DNA of 64,000 bases from Bacteroides sp. CAG:545 (GCA_000432515.1 HF996044.1:80529-144528); one strand, 5' to 3'. Counted from the first letter of the stretch, positions 1-8,043 are shown. The notes: generated from the sequence alone by a model not told the origin. Numbers and translations: made by a program.

Positions 1-836
1 GCCCGAATCGTCCAACTGCAACAGTTGAAGCAGCCTCCATGGATAACTATGTCATTGGCATCCACCATTTCAATGCGTCCTGCATAATCGGGCATCAGGG
101 ATGAAATCTGCTTGAATGCCTGCTCATCCTCATCAATGCCGAATTTAGGAAGAATCAGCACTTGTTCCGTCTGAAGCCAGTTGATGTATGACCAGCTGTG
201 TTTGTGTGGTTTGCGGGTGCTGAAGGACAGTTCTATGACCTTTTTGAAATTTGCCTTCAGTATCCGGCGGAAACGCTTTGCTATGTCAGGATCAAAATCT
301 TTATAGTTCGTCATCAGCACCCGGTCATTGCCAATGTAGCGGCAAATACCGTCTGTGTGCCCGAATTCCTCATTTACATCCCACGGCAAGACAACCAACC
401 TCGCGCCTATTGCATTCTGGATCTGATGTATTGATGAGGCAAGTTCGATTCCCGGATTCTCCTCGAAAAGTTTGCTCGTCATAATCACACGACCGTCAGC
501 CTTGACCACGTTGCCGCCATCGAGGGTAAGCCACCGAAGGGAGTCTCCGCAAGGAAGTCCAGCATTCTCACAAATGGTTTTTCCGTCAGTGATGGACGCC
601 TTATCCTTTGCGCTGTGCTGGAGGTAGTCTGGGTTATAGTTGTAGGCGACAAATCTGTTCGGCCGCACCTGCAGCGGCATATAGTCCCTGCACCAGATGT
701 CATTGGTCCCTTCGAGAAGCGACCACGGAACATCATATTTATCGAGGACTTCTGTCAGTCCCCGGAACGCTATGGGGCAGCGCTCCCTAAGCAGGGCAGA
801 AAAGAACACTCTGTTGCATTGGTTGTCTTGAATCAT
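1..836 (-). CDS. Agmatine deiminase / peptidylarginine deiminase-family protein, 3' end outside window
   Basis: Partial gene: it starts at the ATG at 836 and runs off the left edge without a stop, so about 278 residues are visible. Family features seen: W48-C-R-D-Y-M (the usual form is WxRDxxP), a GHTDG motif at residues 159-163 carrying the catalytic-type His, and a C-terminal HGGCFNCCSW segment with Cys272/Cys273, where the nucleophilic Cys of this guanidine-hydrolase family normally lies. By family knowledge these cytosolic enzymes hydrolyse agmatine (to N-carbamoylputrescine) or peptidyl/free arginine derivatives. No signal peptide is visible, which favours an agmatine-type role, but substrate cannot be read from sequence. 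It starts 10 bp after the stop of the upstream gene on the same strand, so the two are probably co-transcribed. Confidence 0.85.
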   Translation of the reverse strand, partial: MIQDNQCNRVFFSALLRERCPIAFRGLTEVLDKYDVPWSLLEGTNDIWCRDYMPLQVRPNRFVAYNYNPDYLQHSAKDKASITDGKTICENAGLPCGDSLRWLTLDGGNVVKADGRVIMTSKLFEENPGIELASSIHQIQNAIGARLVVLPWDVNEEFGHTDGICRYIGNDRVLMTNYKDFDPDIAKRFRRILKANFKKVIELSFSTRKPHKHSWSYINWLQTEQVLILPKFGIDEDEQAFKQISSLMPDYAGRIEMVDANDIVIHGGCFNCCSWTIR

Positions 837-846
837 AATCAGGAAA

Positions 847-1419
847 TTATTGCTTTGGGAAACCGCTATAGCCTTTATGGTTCCATAATTCAAACGGAAT
901 GGTGAAGCGGAACAATTTATCGTCATCTTTTATTCCCTGACGGGTAAAAGCATTAGACTTAATTTGCTCACGAACAGATGCCTCCTCGATTCTTGTTATA
1001 CGTTCATTATGGGCGAAAGCATTCAAACCGTCAAATATATACCAAGAACATTTTCTTGGGCCGTTGATAAATTCTCCATCGACAGTATATGAGACAGACT
1101 TCTTGATAGACCGTATGAGAATACCTCCGTAAAATTGTTTGTTGCTTTCAAAAGCAATGTCAACGCCATTATCATGGAGGAACCATTCGCCGGCACAGGT
1201 CTCTCGTTCATAAGCAATTTTTCTGGACTCGGATTCCGTTTTTCGAAGATAAAATTCTATTTCGACGAACCTATAAACATCATCACCGTTTCTTATTTCA
1301 AAGTTCTCAAATAAAGATTCAGCAAGATATTTGAAATAGGTGTCATAGTCAGTAATTTTTGACAAGGATTCAATGCTGAATGCCTTTTCCAGTTCGATGA
1401 TAGTAGTAATCTTTTCCAT
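847..1419 (-). CDS. Uncharacterised conserved-looking protein, 190 aa
   Basis: I do not recognise a named family with certainty. The ATG at 1419 (MEKITTIIELEKAF) is chosen over a TTG eight codons upstream. The protein has no signal peptide or membrane segment. It has a compact block VEIEFYLRK, then GEWFLHDNG, then YGGILIRSI, a spacing suggestive of a single globular domain with conserved acidic and histidine positions. It lies 10 bp upstream of the agmatine-deiminase-like gene on the same strand, suggesting a shared transcript. By eye the gene is richer in A+T than the fatty-acid genes further right, like the RAYT gene nearby, so it may belong to an accessory block. No function is assigned. 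Confidence 0.7.
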   Translation of the reverse strand: MEKITTIIELEKAFSIESLSKITDYDTYFKYLAESLFENFEIRNGDDVYRFVEIEFYLRKTESESRKIAYERETCAGEWFLHDNGVDIAFESNKQFYGGILIRSIKKSVSYTVDGEFINGPRKCSWYIFDGLNAFAHNERITRIEEASVREQIKSNAFTRQGIKDDDKLFRFTIPFELWNHKGYSGFPKQ

Positions 1420-1542
1420 AATATAATGATGTTGTTTCGTCAAAGACGAATAAAGATAAGGTTTTAATTATGAAACTGTCAAACTGACTTCCCCCACCCG
1501 CTAATGCTGTGGCTGGACTCTCCACCTCGAAGTTAGTGATGC

Positions 1543-1565
1543 GGTAACCGCGGAGACGCTTACCG
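1543..1565. repeat. Short dispersed repeat, copy 1
   Basis: A 23-bp stretch with inverted ends (ggtaa...ttacc) around a gcggagacgc centre. Twenty-two bases of it recur inverted at 61748-61769, and the 16-bp core gcggagacgcttaccg recurs at 3218-3233. All three sites are intergenic, and two lie near REP-like palindromes. It sits just after the stop of the 84-residue small secreted protein gene. Confidence 0.7.
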
Positions 1566-1566
1566 A

Positions 1567-1821
1567 TTATCGGGCGGAACGGGTGTTGAGTCTCTTGCCG
1601 TTTTTGTCCCAAGTATAGATCCAGTTGCCATTGCGGGAGGTGAATGTATTGCCGGCAACACCAATGACATCTCCTACACTGTTTGCGCTGAGGGTCTGGT
1701 ACTTTTTCCCTGATTCGTTGTACATACATACCCACGATCCGTCGCGTTCTACGCGAGAAATCTGGTGAGAGCCGGCCAATATCGCAAGGCTCATAACCGC
1801 AATTGTCAAACACTTCATCAT
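1567..1821 (-). CDS. Small putative secreted protein, 84 aa
   Basis: Begins MMKCLTIAVMSLAILAGSHQ, a classical short signal peptide, so the mature product of about 64 residues should be exported. The mature part contains two related beta-hairpin-like units: RDGSWVCMYNESGKKYQTLS and RNGNWIYTWDKNGKRLNTRS, both of the form R-[DN]-G-x-W-[VI]-x-x-[YW]-[ND]-x-x-G-K. They are separated by a SVGDVIGVAGNTF linker. This pattern resembles small repeat proteins seen in Bacteroidales, whose role is unknown to me. It lies 22 bp downstream of the RAYT gene stop on the same strand and could be read from the same transcript. Confidence 0.7.
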   Translation of the reverse strand: MMKCLTIAVMSLAILAGSHQISRVERDGSWVCMYNESGKKYQTLSANSVGDVIGVAGNTFTSRNGNWIYTWDKNGKRLNTRSAR

Positions 1822-1843
1822 AGCGTCAGAAAGTAATTATGCA

Positions 1844-2755
1844 TTATTTCCCTGTCAAGTGAAGGAATTTCAGAACTTGTTTTCTCGGAGGATTCAGAAT
1901 TCCATAGATACGTAAGGTGATGGTCTTGATATCTTCATCGGTCAGATTGTCAATCGTCTGGCAATCTGAGTTGTAGCCAAGTTGCTTCATGATATCAAGC
2001 ATTTTTACGTATTTGGAATAATCCTCATAATCCTCGTTCAAATCATATTCGGAACCCTGAGTTGATTCGATGAGCGATAAGGCGCTTTCCCAATCACTGA
2101 AGCAGGATTTCATCGAATTATAGTTCAGGAAGTTGTATCTCGATACGATATAGTCGTGAATCTGCTGCAATTCGCTTTCTTCCAGATTGCCGAATAAGTT
2201 TTCCAGCATTGTGTAGTTCAAAGGCTGGTTGCAGGAATATCTATGCTCGATAAGGTCAATGCAATGCTTAAGTTTTTTACGACAGTGCCGCTTCATAATA
2301 ACATCGGAGAATGGGTTTGGCCTGTCTTTATATGCCAATAGATTCCAGCGATATGCCAATGCGTTTCTGCACAATGATCCGGCTACCGGATTGTTGCAGA
2401 TATATATGATGCAGCCGCGTAATTTTTTCAATGTGTCCTTCGCTGCCCACCCTGTCGGAGTGGTAAACAGTCTTCCGTTGCGACCATACCTCAAATTGTA
2501 TTGACGAGTAAATTCTTTTTTGAATTCTGCTATTGCCTTCAGTGTATGACTGCAACTCTTCACTTTAACAAGCAGATGGAAATGATTGAACATCAGGCAG
2601 AATGAGATCACATCCAGGTCATACTTCCTGACAATGCAGCTCAATGATGTCAGAAAAACAAGTTTGTCCTCTGTCCTATAAAAAACACCTTGCCCGTCAA
2701 TGGCCTTGGAATAGAAATGAATCGGCACACCTGCCGGATAAACAGTCTTTGTCAT
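1844..2755 (-). CDS. REP-associated tyrosine transposase (RAYT), Y1/HUH family, 303 aa
   Basis: The N-terminal half is an IS200-like Y1 transposase domain: SFCLMFNHFHLLVKV contains the HUH metal-binding motif (H-F-H), and CIIYICNNPV carries the expected catalytic tyrosine in the position of the family's YIxxNPV motif. The C-terminal third (from about residue 170) is an unassigned extension rich in Tyr and acidic residues. RAYTs nick and join single-stranded DNA at REP hairpins; most are single-copy, vertically inherited genes rather than part of an IS. Here a long palindromic REP-like element lies 233 bp upstream (2988-3100), and three more copies occur in this window. No terminal IS200/605-type ends or accessory tnpB are seen. 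A promoter candidate lies at 2782-2813. Confidence 0.88.
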   Translation of the reverse strand: MTKTVYPAGVPIHFYSKAIDGQGVFYRTEDKLVFLTSLSCIVRKYDLDVISFCLMFNHFHLLVKVKSCSHTLKAIAEFKKEFTRQYNLRYGRNGRLFTTPTGWAAKDTLKKLRGCIIYICNNPVAGSLCRNALAYRWNLLAYKDRPNPFSDVIMKRHCRKKLKHCIDLIEHRYSCNQPLNYTMLENLFGNLEESELQQIHDYIVSRYNFLNYNSMKSCFSDWESALSLIESTQGSEYDLNEDYEDYSKYVKMLDIMKQLGYNSDCQTIDNLTDEDIKTITLRIYGILNPPRKQVLKFLHLTGK

Positions 2756-2987
2756 GTGGTCTTCAATGTTTTAGTTTTCTTCGAATTTACAAAACTGCTA
2801 GCCATTGAGCAAATATTTTTTTGGTTTACGGGGCTATTTGTGGATTCGGCAGCGTGGAGCGCCGATGGGTGGTGAGAGTGGAGAGCCGGTGAACAGTGTG
2901 ATTTGGAGAGTCGGTGAGTGGCGAGCGTGAAGATTGAGCGCTCTGTGTTATGTGGAAGGCTATGTGATTGATTAATGCGATAGATTT
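2756..2987. other. Non-coding stretch upstream of RAYT
   Basis: Part of the 487-bp gap between the RAYT and esterase genes. Besides the candidate promoter, 2868-2935 contains a G-rich, loosely repeated segment (two versions of ggagag-ccggtga / ggagag-tcggtga about 29 bp apart). No ORF with credible homology is seen. Confidence 0.5.
2782..2813 (-). promoter_or_regulatory. Candidate RAYT promoter
   Basis: Read on the minus strand: a TTTG -33 element (2810-2813), a 20-bp spacer, then TAAATTCG (2782-2789), one base off the Bacteroidetes TAnnTTTG -7 consensus. It would give a leader of about 25 nt before the ATG at 2755. Confidence 0.45.
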
Positions 2988-3100
2988 GGCGCACCACGTA
3001 AAGCATTAAGCATCAATGATATAGCCATTTTCAGAGTTGACAAAACTACAACTCTGAAAATGGCTTAATCGTTGATATTCAGAGAGTTAAGCGATGCGCC
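2988..3100. repeat. REP-like long palindrome, copy A
   Basis: Imperfect palindrome of 113 bp with outer ends ggcgca and tgcgcc. The core is a perfect 17-bp inverted repeat (3023-3039 agccattttcagagttg; 3049-3065 its complement) around a 9-nt loop. Flanking segments outside the core (taaagcattaagcatcaatgat on the left, ttgatattcagagagttaagcg on the right) recur in the other copies, so the conserved unit is the whole element and not only the hairpin. It lies 233 bp from the start of the RAYT gene. Confidence 0.85.
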
Positions 3101-3242
3101 TAACTACTTATTGTTCAATCTCGGTAAACTTTTTTCAGGACTAGACACGTTATCCTGACTACTGACATTTCCATGGGCAAAAGTACGGAAGCGCTAAAAA
3201 CGCGTCAATACGCAAGCGCGGAGACGCTTACCGGAGCGTAGA
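3101..3242. other. Non-coding stretch with dispersed-repeat copy 2
   Basis: Between REP-like copy A and the esterase stop. It contains the 16-bp repeat gcggagacgcttaccg at 3218-3233, shared with 1550-1565 and, inverted, with 61748-61763. Nothing coding is seen. Confidence 0.55.
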
Positions 3243-4223
3243 TCATTTGTACAAATCGCTGAGAGTGCGGAGGGTGTTGTCAACCGGGACAGACGGGTCA
3301 TCCATACGGATGTCGGCGCTGCGGCCGGTTTTCTTTATCACTGACTGCTCGAGGAATATGAGCTGCTCAGGGAAAGTGTGATACATCAGGTCCGCGATAT
3401 CGTGGGTGTGGTCCTTGTAGCGCACGATGGTGTAAGGATAACCCTTGGCCTCCAGCCTCTTGGCTATTTTGGAAGAACCGAAGAGACCGATATTGAACAG
3501 TTGGATAGACTTGTAGGTCACGACCCTGTCCTTGGTTCCGTGCAGAAGAAGCTGAGGGGCAGGAGCATCGGCATATTTCACCTTGCCATGTGTGGAATAA
3601 ATCGCTCCGGAGAATGAAATCACGCCTGCATATTTGAAACCTTCAGGCATTTCGGAGGCAAGAGAGGAATGGTTGCACAATTCGTACTCTGTCTGGAGAG
3701 CGATAATCGCACCTGCGGAAGAACCAGAAAGCACCAGGTTGTCGGGACTGACACCGAACTTGTCAGCATTTTTCACAATGAAGGATGTAGCTGAGAACAT
3801 ATCCTCAACGCCTATCTCGACTGCCCTTCTGACAGCGCCTATCATCTTGACACCCTTGGCATTGACACCCTTCAGGCCGAGACGGTAATCAATGGAAAAT
3901 ACCGGATAGCCATTGTCATTCAGGAGTTTGATCCACTGCTGGTAATGAGGCTTGTCTCTGTGTCCGGCAACGAATCCGCCACCGAAAGCAAAGATGATGG
4001 CCGGCTTCTGTTTGCCGTCAATCTCCGTATAACTGCCTTTAGAAGCAGGATAGAAATCCAGGAACAGATCACAGGTATCCCGACCGGCGAATTTATATGT
4101 GGCAGCAGGCGAAGCCAACTCCACTCCGGAAACCGTCCATTTGTTTGACCTTGCGGAAAGAGGCATTGACACTGAAGCAAGCACCAATGCAATAAAGATT
4201 ATTCTTACAATCGACTTTTTCAT
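3243..4223 (-). CDS. Secreted alpha/beta-hydrolase, esterase/lipase-like, 326 aa
   Basis: A signal peptide (residues 1-24, MKKSIVRIIFIALVLASVSM and following) precedes an alpha/beta-hydrolase fold of the BD-FAE/lipase-esterase type. Visible features: the oxyanion-region FGGGFVAGH (the HGG-like motif with F in place of H), the nucleophile elbow LSGSSAGA (Ser in G-S-S-A-G), the acid region LLHGTKDRVV (Asp), and the catalytic His in KDHTHDI near residue 275. Such proteins hydrolyse carboxyl esters such as acetylated or feruloylated glycans, probably in the periplasm; the exact substrate is not readable. It starts 23 bp after the permease gene on the same strand, so the two likely form an operon. 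Confidence 0.85.
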   Translation of the reverse strand: MKKSIVRIIFIALVLASVSMPLSARSNKWTVSGVELASPAATYKFAGRDTCDLFLDFYPASKGSYTEIDGKQKPAIIFAFGGGFVAGHRDKPHYQQWIKLLNDNGYPVFSIDYRLGLKGVNAKGVKMIGAVRRAVEIGVEDMFSATSFIVKNADKFGVSPDNLVLSGSSAGAIIALQTEYELCNHSSLASEMPEGFKYAGVISFSGAIYSTHGKVKYADAPAPQLLLHGTKDRVVTYKSIQLFNIGLFGSSKIAKRLEAKGYPYTIVRYKDHTHDIADLMYHTFPEQLIFLEQSVIKKTGRSADIRMDDPSVPVDNTLRTLSDLYK

Positions 4224-4246
4224 ATTTCGTATTACGTATTATTGAA

Positions 4247-5392
4247 TTACTTACTACTGTCACCGACCAGCCGTTTTATCGCCTTCACGTTGGAGAAGAA
4301 ATGGACGGCGATAACCCTCGCTACCGTATAGGCCGGAATTGCAACGAGCATTCCGAAGACACCGGCCAAATTGCCTGCAATAAGGAGCACGATGAAAATC
4401 TCCAGAGGGCTCGCCTTGATGCTGGTGGAATATATCAGCGGCTGGAAAAGGAAATTGTCCACCAGCTGAGTCACGATGAAGATCGCCAGGAGCAATGCTA
4501 TGAACGCCCAGAAATGCACCTCCACACCGACAGCGCTGAATTTCAGCACCGTGGCAAGTATCGTTCCGAGCACAGTGCCTACGAGCGGTCCCACATAAGG
4601 AATTATGTTCATGATGCCGGTGATGAATGCGATACTGACTGCTGCATTGAAGCCGATACGGGCAAATGCCCAGAGGCCCAGGAAGTTAAGCATAGCTACG
4701 CCGAGCACCTCTATCAGCAGCCCGACGAAATATCTCGACAGAAGGTGTTCGATATCACCGATGGCGTCTATCACTTTGGACTCGATGCTGTCAGGCACCA
4801 TTGATCCGACAATTTTTCTGAACAACATAGGGTCTTTCGTAAAAAAGAATGAAATGAACACGATAGAGAAAATGGCCACGCCGACGGATACGAATACGGA
4901 GGCCACCGATTCTATCAGGCCCGGGATGGAGTTCAGGTCAAACACGCTGCTGATGAACTTTCCGATGGAATTCTCCACTCTGAAATCCGGTCCCAACTGA
5001 GGGAGATGCGATATCAGCCAGGCATTTGTCCCATCGACGAACGAAGTGAACGCCGCCACCGGCAACGAATAGTCCGAAGCAGAAAGGTTCACTGTGATTT
5101 TCTGCACAATGCTGACCACGATAGGGATGACCTGGACAAAGATGAACAGGAACACCAGCATAATCAGACACAGAGACAGGACCGCCGCGAGCCATTGCGG
5201 AAGCTGCCTGCCTTTGATCCTGATGCCGCTCAGAAACTTCATGACCGGTTTCGACAGCAGAGAAAGCACTGCAGCAAGCACGATATAGAGCAATACGCTC
5301 CTGAAATACCAGCAGGCCGCAAGCGCCAAGGCCGCACCCGCACTATAAATAATGTATCGGGACAATCTGTCCACTCCCCTTTCATTTTCCAT
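4247..5392 (-). CDS. AI-2E family transporter (PerM/TqsA-like permease), 381 aa
   Basis: Full-length member of the UPF0118/AI-2E family with about eight hydrophobic segments: two near the N-terminus (residues 14-45), one at 66-90, one around 165-190, and a C-terminal cluster from about 220 to 360 that includes IIPYVGPLVGTVLGTILA, the family's conserved proline/glycine-rich hairpin. Members are inner-membrane proteins implicated in export of autoinducer-2 or, in other lineages, in Na+/H+ antiport; the substrate here is unknown. A TAACTTTG box (5397-5404, minus) ends only 4 bp before the ATG, so if it is used the mRNA would be nearly leaderless. It heads a probable two-gene operon with the esterase. 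Confidence 0.88.
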   Translation of the reverse strand: MENERGVDRLSRYIIYSAGAALALAACWYFRSVLLYIVLAAVLSLLSKPVMKFLSGIRIKGRQLPQWLAAVLSLCLIMLVFLFIFVQVIPIVVSIVQKITVNLSASDYSLPVAAFTSFVDGTNAWLISHLPQLGPDFRVENSIGKFISSVFDLNSIPGLIESVASVFVSVGVAIFSIVFISFFFTKDPMLFRKIVGSMVPDSIESKVIDAIGDIEHLLSRYFVGLLIEVLGVAMLNFLGLWAFARIGFNAAVSIAFITGIMNIIPYVGPLVGTVLGTILATVLKFSAVGVEVHFWAFIALLLAIFIVTQLVDNFLFQPLIYSTSIKASPLEIFIVLLIAGNLAGVFGMLVAIPAYTVARVIAVHFFSNVKAIKRLVGDSSK

Positions 5393-5495
5393 AGCCCAAA
5401 GTTAGTTTTTTAATTGTGATTTTCCTATCTTCGCAGTCCGCTATCGCAGCGGCTTAATTCAGAATGAAAGTTCAATAAGACAAACTACCAAGATT

Positions 5496-5957
5496 ATGTG
5501 GCAGAGAATACAAACATTATACCTTGCTGTATCAACGATATTGATGGCCTTTATGTTATTCAGTGTCAAGGCAGTAACCGTCGCAGGAGACGGCACGGTG
5601 ATGGAAACGTACAAATATCTTACATACATTCCGTATGCGGTACTCATCATCATCATCCTGCTGCTTGACGTGTTGGCTCTGACGACATACAAGATCAGAG
5701 TGTTCCAATACAGGACCACCGTTCTCGTGGCATTGATAACACTCGGACTTCAGATCTGGCTCGGCATAGAATTCTTCGTGAACCTGAGTTCAGGCGATGA
5801 CAGCGCGAGAATGATATACAAGCTGAATGTGGTATTCCCTATCGTATGCGTCATCTTGGATGTGCTCGCCGCACGTGGAATACTTGCGGACCAGCTGCTT
5901 GTGGAAAGCACATACAGACTCAGGACCGACAAGAAAAACAGAAAGAAGCGCTCTTGA
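5496..5957 (+). CDS. DUF4293-like four-helix membrane protein, 153 aa
   Basis: Starts MWQRIQTLYLAVSTILMAFM, matching the DUF4293 family typical of Bacteroidetes. Four transmembrane segments are visible at about residues 7-25, 45-65, 73-95 and 112-130, followed by a short basic tail ending KKNRKKRS. No function has been established for the family to my knowledge. The gene is convergent with the LytTR gene and its stop codon lies inside a terminator-like hairpin. An upstream TATCTTCG (one mismatch to TAnnTTTG) may be its -7 element. Confidence 0.8.
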   Translation: MWQRIQTLYLAVSTILMAFMLFSVKAVTVAGDGTVMETYKYLTYIPYAVLIIIILLLDVLALTTYKIRVFQYRTTVLVALITLGLQIWLGIEFFVNLSSGDDSARMIYKLNVVFPIVCVILDVLAARGILADQLLVESTYRLRTDKKNRKKRS

Positions 5958-5968
5958 CGCCTCTTTCT
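5942..5968. terminator. Bidirectional terminator between convergent genes
   Basis: Hairpin aaagaagcg / cgcctcttt (one mismatch) with a 7-nt loop. It overlaps the stop codon of the DUF4293-like gene and ends 8 bp before the LytTR gene stop. Pyrimidine-rich sequence follows on the plus strand. Confidence 0.6.
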
Positions 5969-5975
5969 TCATGAC

Positions 5976-6872
5976 TTACGATTGGGATTCATCTGATTCC
6001 TGGACTTTCATATGGCCCAGGACATTGCCGAGATACGTTTTCGTGATGGTCAGCGGCGGAATCATATCATTGTCCAGATCGAGTTCATAGCCGTCCTTCT
6101 CTTTACGGAGGACCTTGACCTTGTCCATATTGACAATATACTTCCTGTGGCAACGCACGAGGCTGCTGCCCTTGAAACTTTCCTCGACCGTCTTCAGGCG
6201 GCATCTGAGCATGTATTTCTTCATTTCGCCCTTGCTGTCGGTGTACCATACCACGATGTAATTGTCATCCGACTCTATATAGTAGAGGTTGGAAAGCCTG
6301 AGCGACAGCTTCAGGACTCCGCTGTTGTCGAACAATGTTATTTTCTGCTCGTCTTTCGGAAGAATCGGCTCATCGGACACCACATTGGCATAGTTCATCA
6401 GCCTGATAGTATTGTTCTTGTCAATGATGGCGAAATACATTCCCGCTATAATATAAGGTATGATCAATGACACGAAACAGTACAGGAATGCATTCAGGAA
6501 TATGTCCACGAATGACGTATCAGCCAGTTCAATGATGCCGAGGTCATCTCCCTTTACGGAAAAAAGCGCATACAGCAGACATATCACCACGACTTCTGCC
6601 AAATTCCAGAGCACATACTCCAGATAATTCATATCCTGCATCCTTGTCGCATACATCAGGCGCTTGCTGAAAATTATGACGAAGAGACCGATTACAAAAA
6701 AGGCGGCTGTGAACAGGAAAGCCTGCGAGGCACCCAGTTCAAACCACACATTATGCGAAAAAGGAATACTCACCAGCATAAAGACCAGTGAGAAAAAGGC
6801 CGTGAATGTGACTGTAGCTATCAGCTGATATTTCTGCCTGAAATAAGCGGGCAATCTATATTTGTCTGACAT
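5976..6872 (-). CDS. Membrane-bound LytTR-type transcription regulator, 298 aa
   Basis: The N-terminal half (residues 15-155) has about four hydrophobic transmembrane segments. The C-terminal part (about 185-285) is a LytTR DNA-binding domain: the segments LYYIESDDNYIVVWY, RCRLKTVEESF, LVRCHRKYIVN and the final VLRKEKDGYELDLD match its beta-beta-alpha-beta pattern. No receiver domain is present, so this is a one-component membrane regulator rather than an AgrA/LytR partner of a kinase. The ligand and targets are unknown. It is convergent with the DUF4293-like gene and diverges from fabH. A promoter candidate sits at 6896-6927. Confidence 0.87.
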   Translation of the reverse strand: MSDKYRLPAYFRQKYQLIATVTFTAFFSLVFMLVSIPFSHNVWFELGASQAFLFTAAFFVIGLFVIIFSKRLMYATRMQDMNYLEYVLWNLAEVVVICLLYALFSVKGDDLGIIELADTSFVDIFLNAFLYCFVSLIIPYIIAGMYFAIIDKNNTIRLMNYANVVSDEPILPKDEQKITLFDNSGVLKLSLRLSNLYYIESDDNYIVVWYTDSKGEMKKYMLRCRLKTVEESFKGSSLVRCHRKYIVNMDKVKVLRKEKDGYELDLDNDMIPPLTITKTYLGNVLGHMKVQESDESQS

Positions 6873-6895
6873 ACTTCATTTTCTATTGCGTCTTG

Positions 6896-6927
6896 TAAAG
6901 GTACAAAATTCCTCAGATTTCTCCAAA
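6896..6927 (-). promoter_or_regulatory. Candidate LytTR-gene promoter
   Basis: On the minus strand: TTTG at 6924-6927, a 20-bp spacer, then TACCTTTA at 6896-6903 (one mismatch to TAnnTTTG), about 24 bp upstream of the ATG. Confidence 0.5.
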
Positions 6928-7046
6928 GTCCGACATTTTCAACAAAATTCAGCATGAATTTCACCACTTATTTTGGAATCTCGCCAAAATCCTGCTGCAT
7001 AGCAGGCAGTTCACCACATTCATTTCAGCATTGGGATAATAAGGAA

Positions 7047-7054
7047 TATCTTTG
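7047..7054 (+). promoter_or_regulatory. -7 box of fabH promoter
   Basis: TATCTTTG, a perfect TAnnTTTG element, 41 bp upstream of the fabH ATG. No convincing -33 TTTG at the usual spacing is seen. A second perfect box (TATATTTG, 8051-8058) lies just after the fabH stop and could feed fabK onward. Confidence 0.6.
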
Positions 7055-7095
7055 CACCAGTATAAAATTAGCGAATCTGAAATATTTTAGACAGT

Positions 7096-8043
7096 ATGAA
7101 ACTTATCGGAACAGGAAGCGCACTTCCGAAAAAGAAAGTGACCAATGCGATGTTGTCGGAGTTCCTCGACACAAGTGATGAGTGGATAATTCCGCGTACC
7201 GGCATCAGAAGCAGGCACGTGATCAGTAATGAGAACCTGGAGGACCTCGGAGCCGAGGCGGCATCCAAAGCTCTCGAAATGGCCGGCCTCAAACCGGAGG
7301 ATATAGATTATTTCATCTGTTCCAATGTCGTGAACGAGTATATGACACCGGGGCTCAGCTGCATAATTTCCGAAAAAATCGGATTGACCTGCCCCTGCAT
7401 TGACATAAATTGCGCGTGTCCCGGATTCATCTATGCGATGGACCTTGCCGAATGCAGGTTTGAAGCCGGAAAGGCGGAGAACGTGCTCATCGTCTGCGCA
7501 GAAGAGCCGACCAGGATGACTGACTGGAAAGACAGGGCGACCTGCGTACTGTTCGGCGACGGTGCCGGAGCTGCCGTATTCACCAAAGGAGACAATCTCA
7601 AGGGCATCAGACTGCATTCCCAGCCTGCTCCTGACAAGATTTGGGAAAAGCTGGTTCTCGAACCGACACCATATGTCACCAAGGAAGAAACCTGCGCACC
7701 TCTGCAGATGAAGGGCAAGGAAGTGTTCAAGTTTGCGGTCAATGCCTCCACGACAGAAGTGGAAGCGCTGCTGTCCGAACTTGGAATGAGCAAGAGCCAG
7801 GTGAACTACTATATGGTACACCAGGCCAACCAGAGGATTATCGACGCCATCAAGAAATATCTGGAAGAGCCGGATGAGAAATTCCCGGTAAACATTTCGG
7901 ACCACGGAAACTCTTCTTCCGCGTCCTGCGCCATACTTTTGGACGAATGCAACCGCCGCGGAATGTTCCAAAAGGGAGATATTCTGGTCTTCAGCGCGTT
8001 TGGTGCAGGCCTGCTCTCCGGTGTTGCGGTACTTGAATGGTAA
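7096..8043 (+). CDS. fabH: 3-oxoacyl-ACP synthase III (FabH/KASIII), 315 aa
   Basis: Condenses an acyl-CoA primer with malonyl-ACP to start fatty acid synthesis in the cytosol. Thiolase-fold features: TGSALPKKKVTN at the N-terminus, WIIPRTGIRSRH, the active-site Cys108 in DINCACPGF, the catalytic His in YMVHQANQRI and the Asn in DHGNSSSA, completing the Cys-His-Asn triad. The CPGF in place of the more usual CAGF may affect primer choice, which is inference only. It is first gene of a four-gene fatty-acid cluster and lies 44 bp before fabK. Confidence 0.93.
   Translation: MKLIGTGSALPKKKVTNAMLSEFLDTSDEWIIPRTGIRSRHVISNENLEDLGAEAASKALEMAGLKPEDIDYFICSNVVNEYMTPGLSCIISEKIGLTCPCIDINCACPGFIYAMDLAECRFEAGKAENVLIVCAEEPTRMTDWKDRATCVLFGDGAGAAVFTKGDNLKGIRLHSQPAPDKIWEKLVLEPTPYVTKEETCAPLQMKGKEVFKFAVNASTTEVEALLSELGMSKSQVNYYMVHQANQRIIDAIKKYLEEPDEKFPVNISDHGNSSSASCAILLDECNRRGMFQKGDILVFSAFGAGLLSGVAVLEW

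Noticed and set aside
2756..3242. An insertion sequence around the RAYT gene
   Set aside because: No terminal inverted repeats, target duplication or IS200/605 end structures are seen around 1.5-3.2 kb; the RAYT is a single gene next to REP-like DNA.
7087..7971. 294-codon open frame antisense to fabH
   Set aside because: It overlaps fabH entirely, shows no recognisable domain, and arises from the coding strand's codon bias.
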